A DNA stretch of 64,000 nucleotides from Cocos nucifera (Eukaryota; Streptophyta; Magnoliopsida; Arecales; Arecaceae), in the NCBI GenBank assembly GCA_006176705.1, contig QRFJ01002105.1:361597-425596 (forward strand). The letters are read 5' to 3'. Both the position numbers and the translations under genes were made by a program. This document shows positions 22,390-32,636 of this stretch, one piece after another. A model generated the notes under the pieces. It searched no databases and had not been told where the DNA came from. It saw only the letters and a program-made list of their open reading frames with translations. How positions within the stretch are numbered: the stretch's first letter is position 1; every line of letters starts with the position of its first letter.

Positions 22390-22960
22390 TCTCCCATTGA
22401 AGCCGATCCATTACCTCAGGGTATCCCCTTGAAGGCTCTTATTAGGCATTTAAATAAGGAAGTTCATCAAACTAAAAAGAAATTGAAGAAAGTTGAGAAT
22501 GAACTTCAAAAGTCAAGGAATAACTACTTAGAGGCTATGATCGAGGTTACCCGCCTCCGTAATTTACATAAGGACTATATGGATTATATCAGAAAGAAGA
22601 GTAATTTTGAGGAGCTCGAGGAGATCAAGAAGTGTGCAAGTGACAAATCTTGGATGTTGACCTCGAAGATCAGTTCTATTGAAGTTGAGCTCAATGCAGC
22701 AAGAGAGAAGATTCAGCTATTGGAGGGAAGCTCGTCATGTTCCTCTGACAAGAAGCAGTATGGTTGGAATTAGTCGAAGAAGTTCTCCAACCTTCAGAAG
22801 CAGCTTCATGATGCTGAAGTTGCATATGACAACTATAGATTAGGATGGGTGAAGAAAATATTTCAACTTGAACATAGGCTTAGAGCTGCCAAGAGTGAGG
22901 TGATATGACTCCAAAAGTAGCTAGCCAACAACCAACAGGCTAGTGCAATTCTTCTCCAAC
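22390..22960 (+). pseudogene. Antisense gene of Tat2, C-terminal coiled-coil part
   Basis: An open frame from before 22429 to 22773 encodes a protein dense in Lys, Glu, Leu and Asn with heptad-like spacing, as expected of a long coiled coil. The reading continues with stops to about 22960 (R-L-R-A-A-K-S-E-V, then A-N-N-Q-Q-A-S). C-terminal coiled coils are common in proteins of the putative gypsy-type transposon family. The gene is cut off at 22963 by a copia-B fragment. Confidence 0.55.
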
Positions 22961-22962
22961 TC

Positions 22963-23089
22963 TTGGAGTGGTCAATTCCATCTTGATCACACTTCGACTT
23001 TGCAAGTACTTAACTATGCCTAGAAGCCTTCCATTGTTGAATTAAAAATTCAGTTAGTCTAGTACCAAAGCACAGTGAGTTGCTTGCAA
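22963..23089 (-). repeat. Copia-B LTR fragment
   Basis: About 127 bp matching the copia-B LTR at 8303-8430 in the same (minus) orientation, including GAGTGGTCAATYCCATCTTGA and a run ending GTGAGTTGCTTGCAA. It is joined directly to a minus-strand copia reverse transcriptase fragment, so the two are probably remains of one deleted copia-B element. Confidence 0.7.
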
Positions 23090-24730
23090 TTAGACTTTTA
23101 TTTCTTGTAGTGCGGAGATGTCATTTTCGATTAAGAGAATATCATCCACATACAAGATAAGGAATACCACTGCTGGACCATTTGCCCATTTGTAAATGCA
23201 GGGTTCTTCTCTGTTCTTAATGAAGCCATATGTTTTGATCACTTTATCAAAACACATGTTCCAACTCCAAGATGCCTGCTTCAATCCATAAATGGACCTC
23301 TAAAGCTTGCACACCTTGGACTCATCTATGGATGTGAATCCTTCAAGTTGTATCATATACACCTCTTCGATCAGATCTCCATTTAGGAAAACTATTTTCA
23401 CATCCATCTACCAGATCTCATAGTCCAGATGGGTAGCAATGGCAAGCATGATCCGAATGGACTTGAGCATTGCCACAGAAAAGAACGTCTCATCATAGTC
23501 AATACCATAACGTTGACGATACCCCATGGCTACCAAACGGGCTTTATAGGTCTCCATCTTTCTGTCTATGCCTCTCTTTCTTTTGAAGACCCATTTACAC
23601 CCAATAGGTTTAATCCCTTTAGGTAGGTCAACAAATGTCCATACTTTATTGACCTTCATGAAATCCATTTCAGATCTCATGGCTTCTAGCCATTTCTCAG
23701 AGTCGGATCTCTGCATCGCATCCATATAAGTGATCGGATCCTCATCGTTCTCATTGAGTTCGATGGGATCACCATTCTGAACCAAGAATTTGTAGTATCT
23801 ATCCAGATGGCGGGGTACTCTACCAGATCGTCTTAATGGTGTGGGTTCACTAGGCTTCGAATCTGATCTGATCAAATCTGACTTAGGTTCAATATTTTGT
23901 GTTGGACTTTTTACTTATTGAACTTCATCAAGTTCAACCTTAGAAGCAAAAGTTCCTTCATCAAGGAACTCCTTTCCCAAAAAGATTGCCCTAAGGCTGA
24001 CGAACATCTTTTGTTCATCAGTATGATAGAAATAGTATCCTTTGGTCTCTTTTGGGTACCTTATGAATGTACACTTGTCAGACCTAGGTCCAAGTTTGTC
24101 TGTAACTAACCGTTTGATATAAGCCGGGCACCCCCAAATCCTAAGATGTGAAAGTGCTAGCTTACGCCCTATCCATATCTCATATGGGGTTTTAACTACA
24201 GACTTATTAAAAATCCTATTTAATAGATAATAAGTCGATTCGAGTGCATATCCCCAGAAGGATATCGGCAAGCTGGCAAATCCCATCATGGATCAGACCA
24301 TGTCTAACAGAGTCCGATTCCTCCTTTCAGACACACCATTTTGCTGTGGTGTTCCAGAAGGAGTCCATTGAGAGAGAATTTCATTCTCTTCTGGATATGT
24401 GAGAAACTCACCAGAAATGTATTCTCCTCCTCGGTCAGATCGAAGAGTTGTAATACTCTTTTCAGTTTATTTTTCTACTTCACTTCGAAACCATTTGAAT
24501 ATTTCAAAAGAATCCGACTTATGTTTCATCAAATAGACATATCCATATCTGGATAGATGATCTATGAAAGTGATGAAGTAGACTTATCCACCTCTGGCAT
24601 TTGTGCTCATTGGTCCACATACATTAGAATGTACTAGACCTAAGAGCTCATTGGCTCTCTCCCCTTTTTCAGTGAAAGGTGACTTGGTCATTTTACCAAG
24701 AAGACAGGACTCACAGTGAAGGCGAGCCCT
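23090..24730 (-). pseudogene. Copia integrase and reverse transcriptase fragment, probably from a copia-B element
   Basis: From right to left on the minus strand: part of the integrase core (24730-24300) with the block C-L-L-G-K-M-T-K; the integrase C-terminal part (24289-23915) with I-W-G-C-P-A-Y-I-K-R; the reverse transcriptase N-terminal half (23875-23408) with the G-C-K-W-V-F-K-R-K and K-A-R-L-V-A blocks; and the palm with Y-V-D-D at 23141-23152. It then stops 15 codons later at the junction with a copia-B LTR fragment, so the rest of reverse transcriptase, RNase H and the LTR start are deleted. Gag, protease and the integrase N-terminus are also absent. The long intact frames suggest it is younger than the Tat elements around it. 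Confidence 0.85.
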
Positions 24731-24887
24731 TGGGCTGATCCACATACTTGATTGCTTTTATTATTTTATTTTCTTCTTTCTTTCTATCGCAATTCACCAG
24801 TACTAGATCCTCATAAGTGGTATTGGAGTGAGTCGATATTCCAATAGATTGGTATCAGAGCAAGTTGATACCACAACATTTTTGTCG
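24731..24887. other. Unassigned 157 bp with a primer-site-like hairpin
   Basis: The stretch begins with a T-rich tract and contains TGGTATCAGAGCAAG on the plus strand (24850-24864), followed by TTGATACC, which can pair with GGTATCA. It resembles an initiator-Met primer site preceded by CCAATA, the end of family C LTRs. No second LTR supports this. Confidence 0.3.
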
Positions 24888-26059
24888 AAGCACCAGGTCT
24901 CCCACTTTGAATGTCTTACTTCTAACTCTTCAATTATAGTAGCGAGCTACCTTCTGTTTGTAAGCTGCCATCCTGATCTGGGCTTCTTTCCGCTTTTCTT
25001 CCAATAGGTCAAGATTTGCACTGAGGTCTTGCGAGTTTCTATGCTCATTGAAGGCCACGACCCGTACCGATGGAAGTTTAACTTCTATTAGGATGACCAC
25101 TTTTGTTTCGAAGGCTAGTGCGAATGGAGTTTCCTCGGTTGGCAATCTTTGTGTGGTTTTGTAAACCCAAAGTACATGATAGAGTTTGTCCATCCAAGCT
25201 CCTTTCATCTTTTCAAGTTTGGCCTTTATGCCTTGCAACAGGATTCAATTAGTCACCTCGAGCTTGCCATTTGCTTGCGGATGAGCTACTGATCTGAAGT
25301 GATGAAAAATATTCAGATCTTCATAAAACTTGATAAATTTTGTTTTGATAAACTGACATCCATTATCAGTTATAAGAGTTTGAGGTAGGTCGAACATGCA
25401 GACTATTGACTTTCAGACAAAGTTCTGCACTTTTCAGTAACTTTTGCCAAGGGTTTAGCCTTGTCCCATTTGGTAAAGTAGTCTACGGCCACTAGAAGAA
25501 ACTTTCACTATCCGAATGCCATGGGAAAGGGTTTGAGTATGTCCATCCCCCATTGTATAAATGGCCATGGAGTGCTCAAAGGTGTAAGCTGAGAGGCTGG
25601 TTGTCTTTGAATGTTGGCATTTTTCTAACATCGATCATATTTTCTCACATATTCCATAGCATCCTAATGCATAGTCAGCAATAGTATCCCTATCGAAGCA
25701 GCTTGTAAGATAAGGATCTAGCCCCTAAATGGTTTCCATATATTCCTTCATGCACCTCCCATAGTGCATAGTCAGCCTCAGAAGGTCGGAGATACTTTAG
25801 GAGTGGTAAAGAGTATGACTTTTTATATAGTTTATTCTCATACAGAACATATCAGAGGCTTGATTTCTTAATTTTTGAGCTTCATTTGCATCTCGAGGAA
25901 GGACACCATCTTTAAGATAAGCAACAAGTGGGTCGATCCAACTAGGCTCCTGGTCGACTTGCATTGCAGTCTGGGGTTCCTCCAAGCTCGGACACTTTAA
26001 AACTTAAAAGAATACTTCTTTAGGCAATTCACTTGGAACAAGCATGGCTAACTTGGAGA
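24888..26059 (-). pseudogene. Tat2 integrase and linker (decayed)
   Basis: This is the sister of Tat1 10140-11310, with the same order and orientation. The best frame (25238-24930) holds the integrase distal core W-M-D-K-L-Y-H-V-L-W-V-Y-K-T. The N-terminal zinc-binding part is near 25620-25790 and the linker to the extra RNase H is at 25985-25797. The last part of integrase, present in Tat1 at 10003-10140, is missing at the junction with the copia-B remnant (24887). At 26059 the sequence is cut by a family C element and resumes at 29283. Confidence 0.85.
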
Positions 26060-26998
26060 TGTGAGGATTTGCAGTGCTCCCAAGCCTTGAAAGGCCATAG
26101 AAAGAGTCAGGGTGTTGGCTCCAGGATACTAAGATGAGTGTGAGTCCTAGGGCTAGGATAAGAGTTATCCTAGATGAAGGCAGTGTGTAGCCCTGTACGG
26201 ACTCGAGGTTCAGGTGTGAGCACCTTAAGGGGCTTGGTAGGTGCTCCAGAGACCTAGAATACAAGGTGGAGTAAAGGACCAAAGTCAGAAGAAGAATCAG
26301 TCAAGATAAAGAGCTGACATATAGACGGGCTGGCTCGAATAAGTAGTTGAGTTAGCTCAGACTAAGATCGAGTCAACTATCTCAAGCAAATAGAAAATAG
26401 GATTTGGATGAGATATAGTCGAGCCAGCTCGGCTTCTGAGTGAGCCGGCTTGACGGTGGTGAACAGAACTGGACAAAATTTTTTGTTTGGGTCTAGGATA
26501 GGTTTTTATCCTACAGTCTTAAGGCCTGGACCAATAAGATCTTAAAGGGGCTAACTCATGTATGGGTCGGGTTTAGATCCAGGGGATGAGAGCATGTGAG
26601 ACATATGTACATGAGTTCGGTGAGTACTTTCATGTATTGGGTTAGCAAGGAGAATTTTTGGTCGGACCTAATAGCTATGTATAAATACATAGGATATATT
26701 AGGATTTCATTATGTATTGGAATACAGATCTTTTCTCCCTCAATCTCTCTTTTCTCTTCTCTCTAGTGTTGCCACCCCAGGGTTCCTTAAGAAGCCCTAG
26801 AGAGGAGGGGTGCCTCCCTCAAGCCCTAGAAGGGAGGCACCCCATCACAGATCCAGATGAAGATTGATGGTTTCTACCTATACAGACATCACAAGTTCCT
26901 TCAGGTCCATGCTAAAGATTAGGGACTACTGCAACATGGTATCAGGACTTGTGGTGGTAGGATAATGTGCATCTAAGCGGTACCATGGTTTCCTAATA
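26060..26998 (+). repeat. Family C 5' LTR (plus-strand element)
   Basis: 939 bp. It carries TGTATAAATACA (26678-26689) as a TATA box, a leader of pyrimidine-rich DNA and several GAGCCGGCTC-like palindromes (26326-26450). It ends CCTAATA two bases before the primer site. Confidence 0.85.
26678..26689 (+). promoter_or_regulatory. TATA box of the family C LTR
   Basis: TGTATAAATACATAGG is conserved at the same place in the other LTR (28961-28972) and, as its reverse complement, at 11993-12006 in the minus-strand copy. Conservation across old copies supports a promoter role. Confidence 0.6.
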
Positions 26999-28322
26999 TT
27001 TGGTATCAGAGCCTGATGGTGTGTGGAGAAGAAGGAGAAGTTATACAAGAAGAAATCAAAAATCTGCACAACTATTCCATAATATGTCTCAGATCTATAG
27101 TTGTTATTCCTATGGTTTGGCCAACCGAGAGTAGCAGATTGAAGGTGGAGGCTGAGAGGATTAATGGGAAGGATTTTTCCTAGGGTGGAAGGTTTGGGTG
27201 CATGATTTTCTGATCGATCTTGGTGGAAAGATCGAGGTGTATGATGGGTGATAGGGTTCTCTAGGAAGATGGATAGTGTGGGGCAGTTTAATGGAAGAAG
27301 AGAGGTTTTCCAAGGGGTAATGGTCGAAGAAAGGCTGAAGAAGTGGCTATACATCCTTCGATAATAGGAAGGTGGGAAAGTAGTCGGGGATGCATTCAAT
27401 GATTCGACCAAACCATGGATTTATGAAGTTTTGGGGGTGATGGAGATGGATGTTCCATGGAGGTCCAGCAGGTTAAGGCTGGATGGTTGATCTTGGATTA
27501 GGTATCTTCTGCAGAGGCACTAGGAAGAGTCGTAGTTCAGATGGAGGATGTTCCTCTAGGCACAACTGAAGTGATGGATGGTGTTAGGGTAGAAGAGGAG
27601 GACTATATGGAATTTTTTAGGATTTAATCACTAAAGAAGAAGAGTTGGATGAGCTCTTGGGTTTTGGAGGTGCCCGCAGGTTGCAAGAGTATTCGAGATG
27701 GCTTTGGAGGGATCCGTGGAGCACGAAGGGTCCATAGGGGCAGCGACAGTGTTCAAGGTGCAGCGGCAAGCTCAGTAGTGCAGCATTAAGTGGTTGGCCT
27801 CAGGTGACTTGGTTACAGAGTCAGGATCTTCTGCTACATCAGGTGGACTTTGATTTTAGGTGGAGCACCGAGCAGAGGTGATTTCACTGGTGGAGATGTG
27901 ATACGAGTTCAAAGCGGAGGAGAGTAGGAGGATCAATATCTTAGCACTAATGCTAGAGATGCATAGTTTCAGATGGAATAGCATGTGTGGAAAAATAGGC
28001 GAAGTTCTGAGGAGACCGTGTCAGGGTATGCAGCGAGTGCTGGTATAGGAATGCTGCGGGATCTCAAGGAAAGTCCAGGATAATTGATTTGCTGCCAAGT
28101 AGAAGGGTTCCTATAATTTTTAGGATGGTGCATAGAAGCAAGCCAAGGTCTTTAGCGGTGGAGGCGGTCATCCCAAAGGCCTCAAAGGATGCACAGCAAC
28201 TGAAGAAGATTGGTGAAGGTGATGTTTGTACAAGGGGCTGTCAAGGTGCGCAGCGACAGCAAGATCGTGTAGGAGGGCATTGCTAGGGGTTTGCCAAGGC
28301 TTGGAAGCACCAAGATGGAGAT
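26999..28322 (+). pseudogene. Family C internal region (plus copy), broken open frame
   Basis: It follows the primer site with about 1.3 kb rich in Gly, Glu and Arg codons and interrupted by stops. A block at about 27760-27810 matches the conserved frame in the minus-strand copy (V-Q-R-Q-A-Q then C-S-I). Another at about 27640-27660 reads E-L-D-E-L-L-G-F-G-G. The region ends in a purine-rich tract CACCAAGATGGAGAT just before the 3' LTR. I do not recognise a protein family. The product, if one existed, could be a gag-like or captured protein. Confidence 0.4.
27001..27019 (+). promoter_or_regulatory. Primer binding site of the plus-strand family C element
   Basis: TGGTATCAGAGCCTGATGG starts two bases after the 5' LTR end, a canonical initiator-Met primer site. 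Confidence 0.9.
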
Positions 28323-29282
28323 TGTGAGTATTTATAGTGCTCCCAAGCCTTAGGAGGCCATAGGAGGAGTCAGGATGTTGGCTCCGAGATATTAGGATGA
28401 GTGTGAGTCCTAGGACTAGGACAGGAGTTATCCTAGGTGAAGGTGGCATGTAGCCCTACACGAACTCGAAGTTTAGGTATGAGGATCTTGAGGGGCTTGG
28501 TAGGTGCTCTGGAGATCTGGAATACAAGATGGAGCAAAGGACTAAATTCAGGAGAAGAATCAGCCAAGAGAAGAGGCTGACACACAGGTGGGCTAGCTTG
28601 GATACGCATCGAGCCGGCTCGGACTAAGATCGAGCCAGCTCAGGGCGCAGTCGAGCCAGCTATCTTAGGCAAATAGAAGATAGAGTTTGGGCGAGATGTT
28701 GTCGAGCCAGCTCAACTTTTGAGTGAGCCGGCTCGACGGTGGCGAACAAAACTAGATGGAATTTTCTGTTTGGCTCTAGGATAGGTTTTTATCCTAGGGT
28801 CTTAAGGCCTAAACCAATAAGATCTTAAGGGGGCTAACTCATGTATGCATCAAGTTTAGATCTAGGAGATGAGAGCATGTGAGACATATGTACATAGGCT
28901 CGATGAGTGCTTTCATGTATTGGGTTAGCTAAGAGAGTTTTTGGTCGAGCCTAATTGTTATGTATAAATACATAGGATGTATTAGGATTTCATTATGCAT
29001 TGGAATACAGATCTTTTCTCTCTCAATATCTCTTCTCTCTTCTCTTTAGTGTTGCCACCCCAGGGTTCCTGAAGAAGCCCTAGAGAGGGGAGGCCTCTTC
29101 CTTAAGCCCTAGAAGGAAGGTGCCCCATCACAGATCCAAATGAAGATCAGTGGTTTCTACCCATAGAGAACGTCATAGGTTCCTTCAGGTCCATGCTAAA
29201 GATCAGAGGCTTCCACAATATGGTATTAGGGCTTATAGTGGTAGGATAATGTGCATCCGAGCAGTACCATGGTTTTCCAATA
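28323..29282 (+). repeat. Family C 3' LTR (plus-strand element)
   Basis: 960 bp, starting TGTGAGTATTTATAG and ending TTTTCCAATA, followed by the target duplication GGAGA. It shows the clearest run of GAGCCGGCTC/GAGCCAGCTC palindromes (28615-28735) and the conserved TATA box at 28961. Confidence 0.9.
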
Positions 29283-29746
29283 GGAGAGAAGGTCGGCCCT
29301 GGCATTTACCATTCTTAGGATTTGTTGGATATCAAAACTACTAAAGGCCGGGGTTAGACTCATATTTTTCAAATACTTGTTCATGCTTTCGTCCTGAGCT
29401 TCATAACTGTCTCCAACTTGCCCCACCACCAACTAGAAATCATTATAGACTTTAAGCCGATCTGCCTCTAGTCCTTTCGCTATTCTCAATCCCACGATTA
29501 GGGCTTCATATTCTATCCCATTATTTGTCATAGGAAATTCGAAGCGCAGCACGTATTCAGCAATAATTTCTTTTGGATTGATTAGAATCAAGCCTACACC
29601 CGCTCTAGAAGCATTGGATGAACCATCTACATACAAGGTCTAAATACCTTCAGAAAGGTCTATTCTTTCTTTAGGGAAGTTCGACTGTGGCCATGGAACA
29701 TTGACCTCATGCTGCTCAAGTTTGGCTTCATCTAGAATGGTGTATT
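29283..29746 (-). pseudogene. Tat2 archaeal-like RNase H domain (decayed)
   Basis: The minus-strand frame 29636-29433 starts M-Y-V-D-G-S-S-N-A and continues through E-Y-E-A-L-I-V-G-L to V-Y-N-D. This is the additional RNase H of Tat-lineage elements, here with its three acidic landmarks in one frame except that the residue after Tyr in the last motif is Asn. The frame 29432-29226 continues towards integrase. A copia-A solo LTR interrupts the DNA directly upstream, in element orientation, at 29747. Confidence 0.85.
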
Positions 29747-32030
29747 TGTTAGATATATGTGCCCTAGAAGCCAGAATTGACTGACACTTGTAATACACTT
29801 CTAGTGGCAAAATTATAATTTTGACTAAAATCAATAAAATAGATTATTTTCTATTACATATGTGTATTTAGTGTCTGTGATACATCCTTTGAATTAATGG
29901 TAATGATAATTCATATTTTCAAGAGTTGAAAATTTAAGACATGAATAATCATTATTAACTCATAAAATGCTCCCGACCATAGGATCATCACGAGGATGGT
30001 GATTGATCTGGAAGGTTGGTGTACAATCGCTTCTCTTTAGTAGATGAGTCTTGAGTCTACGGTGTGGAGACACCGGAGCGAGAGTACAGGTACTCGTTAG
30101 AGAACGAGGGCACTGAGCGTGACCACCTCGAGTAGTCATTAGGAAGTCTACCTTCTCGTCAATGACTGACTCGATGCTGCAGTAGTGTGTCTGGTTCTTT
30201 GACCTGAGGTGCATCGGCAGTTCACCTTGAGGGTGTTATAGTTTGACTACACCATTACTCGGTCTCCTAGCCATATGGAATCCTGAGGTGTATGTTGGCT
30301 ATAGCATGTTCATTGTAGGAACTGGATTGCATCAAGATGGAATCTATCTACCTCGGTGGTAGAGGAGCAGCCCTATGATGATCATGAGAATCAAGTCCAG
30401 AAGCCCATGGCCATGGCAGAGTGAAATAATAGAAAGAGTTTCTATTTAGATTTTCACATTCGGACTTGAATCGAATGATTACATCATATGACAGAGACTA
30501 GGGTTTGACGAGTTCACCTTAACCCTAATCTGATCGGGGCTCAAGATAGAAGAACTTAATCACACAGGTAGCTGCACCAAGAGGTTCGCATTCAGCTCTG
30601 ATGGGTTGCCACCATATACTGCTAGGTGTCACTGGTGGATTTTGGGAGCAATTAGAATGATTTAGATGATCGATCATTCTAGCTGTTCGAATCAGAAGAG
30701 TTCTGATCCATCGAAAGGAGTTTCGATGATGTCGATGATAGAGATCATGACATATCCCATTACCATACAGAACTGAACCTAACTGGGTCACACAAACAAG
30801 GGTTTGAATCTGGTGATCATCAATTGAACTGATCCAGTTCAATTGATCTGAATGAGATTCAATTAGGTTCAAGGAAAATCGTGCTAGCACTCGATTGAAC
30901 CTAACGTTCTTCTTTTACTATCATAAATAAGTTGTCCTGACTGAGCCAAAGGAGTTTGTGCTCAATCAGAGGCCTTCACTATGGTCTGACTGGAGGTTGT
31001 CCAAGTCAGAAAAGGGTTGTCTTATTTTGTAAGACATTACCTGCCATTTTTGGTCACCTGCCATTTCTTCGTTCCTTTGACTTTGGTCAAAAGTCTGACC
31101 TTTGACTGGTCAAATGTTGACCATTGACACTTTGACTTTCTGACCACATGTCATGCACCTATTGGAGAGCTGGTGGGGGCCTTGTCCCCCTGCCAGAACC
31201 TGGCAAGGAGGAGGGCGCACGCCACCCTTGGCGTGTGCCCAAGTTGGAGGCGCCTAGGAGTCCTTGTTGGACAAGGGACTCCATCTCCTTTTTGGATTCC
31301 AATTAGAGTTCTCCTAAGAACCAACTTTGACTGGTCTTAGGCACCCTCTAAGGAGGAATCCAGGGGACTCTATTCCCACCAATCAGATTTAGATCTGATT
31401 TCACAAAGGGTTGATTGGTTGGGAAGAAGAGGAGTTGGATCACTGCATAGTCTATAAATAAGACCCTGCGCCCAACTCAAAAAAATTAAAAAATTCCCAT
31501 GCCCCAAGGCTGCCTCTCTCCTCCTCCTCCATGCCAAGCCCATCTTCTCCCTCTCCTCTCCATGTCCAAAAGGAGTTTTGGGATCTTGGTTGGTGCAATC
31601 TAGATGAGAGAAAGGCGATCAAAAAGCTAGAAGGCTGCGCTGCTGCAAAGGACAACTGCTGATCTTCAAAAGGTATTTTGAAGATCCTCCAAATCAGATC
31701 CAGATCTAATTTTTGGAGACATGATAGAGAAGAAGAGGATCTCCAGATCCAACCTAAGTGGATATCGGTAGAGGCTAGGCACTTGCATGGCTAGATGCAG
31801 AACCTTCTGTTGCTTATAGGATCATCAACGGATAATAGGATTACCCTACGTTAAGGTAAATTAAATTTGATTTAATTTATCTAAATTTATTTTAATTATT
31901 AAAATAGTAAAGATCAAATCTAAAACATCCCAGGTCTGATCTGGATCAAAGAAAATTTTTTTTAAAATATATCTCTTGATCCGATCAGATCTGAACGAAC
32001 CTGGTCTGGGAAATCAGGATTTTTCCTTTA
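29747..32030 (+). repeat. Solo copia-A LTR in Tat2
   Basis: 2,284 bp, starting TGTTAGATATATG and ending TTTTCCTTTA (the final CA decayed to TA). It is flanked by a perfect 5-bp target duplication GTATT (29742-29746 and 32031-32035). No primer site or internal region is present, so it is a true solo LTR left by LTR-LTR recombination. TATA-like CTATAAATAAG lies at 31452-31462. Frames antisense to it (29960-30214 and 30525-30890) are open and shared with other copies. Confidence 0.95.
31452..31462 (+). promoter_or_regulatory. TATA box of the solo copia-A LTR
   Basis: CTATAAATAAG about 570 bp before the LTR end aligns with CTATATAAACC (41269-41279) and TTTATATAAATCC (59433-59443) in the other copies, each preceded by a GCAGGGT- or GCATAG-like box. 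Confidence 0.6.
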
Positions 32031-32636
32031 GTATTCTATAGTGAAGTCGGCCAATATTTGAGCTTTGATTGATGGTCAAGGTTGGAAATTGATGTCAAAC
32101 TCCGTGAGCTCAATTATCAATTTTGCTATTCTTTTGGTGGCATCTGTTCGGTGAAGAACCGCTTTGATGAGTTGGTCGATGAGGAGAGTTATGGAGTACC
32201 CCTAAAAATAAGGTCGGAGACTTCATGCTGCAATCAATAGAGCATAAGTTAACTTTTCTAACTTAGTATACCTAGTCTCAGCATCCCTCAAAACTTGACT
32301 ACTACAAGGGCCGTAGGGGAGACCGTCAGATATAAAAATAATTCTTCTTCAGGTTTGGGCTTGGCCAATAAAGAAGGTAAGCCGAGGTAGTTTTTTAGTT
32401 TCTTAAATGCTAGTTAGCATTTAGAGGTCCAGCAGAAGTTTTTCGGCTGCTTGAGGACCTGAAAGAAGGGCATATATCACTCGACTGACCTTGAAATGAA
32501 GAGATTCAAAGCTGCTACCTTCCCTATTAGGTGTTGAACTTTTTTAATTATTTTTGGGGCAGTCATTTCTTGAATGCTTTAGATTTTTTCTAGATTTGCT
32601 TTGATTACGTGCCTTGACACCATGAACCCCAACAAC
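32031..32636 (-). pseudogene. Tat2 reverse transcriptase connection and RNase H (decayed)
   Basis: Aligns with Tat1 14797-15455 in the same orientation, including the RNase H region and the reverse transcriptase thumb. Stops are frequent. It breaks off at 32636 against a copia-B-like LTR. The catalytic YVDD part, protease and gag are not found to the right within the window. Confidence 0.8.

Larger units (their letters stand above)
26060..29282 (+). mobile_element. Family C element: complete small LTR retrotransposon without pol, inserted in Tat2
   Basis: A complete 3,223-bp element: LTR 26060-26998, internal 26999-28322, LTR 28323-29282, with a perfect 5-bp target duplication GGAGA (26055-26059 and 29283-29287). 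It starts TGTGAG and ends CCAATA, and removing it joins the Tat2 sequence correctly against Tat1 11287-11330. The two LTRs differ at roughly 15-18% of sites over the first 210 bp, so the insertion is old. I recognise no gag knuckle, protease, polymerase or integrase. It is larger than typical TRIM elements and smaller than typical LARDs. Confidence 0.9.

Noticed and set aside
31452..31655. 67-codon minus-strand frame in the solo copia-A LTR
   Set aside because: It spans the TATA box region and is not kept in the other copies as far as I can see.
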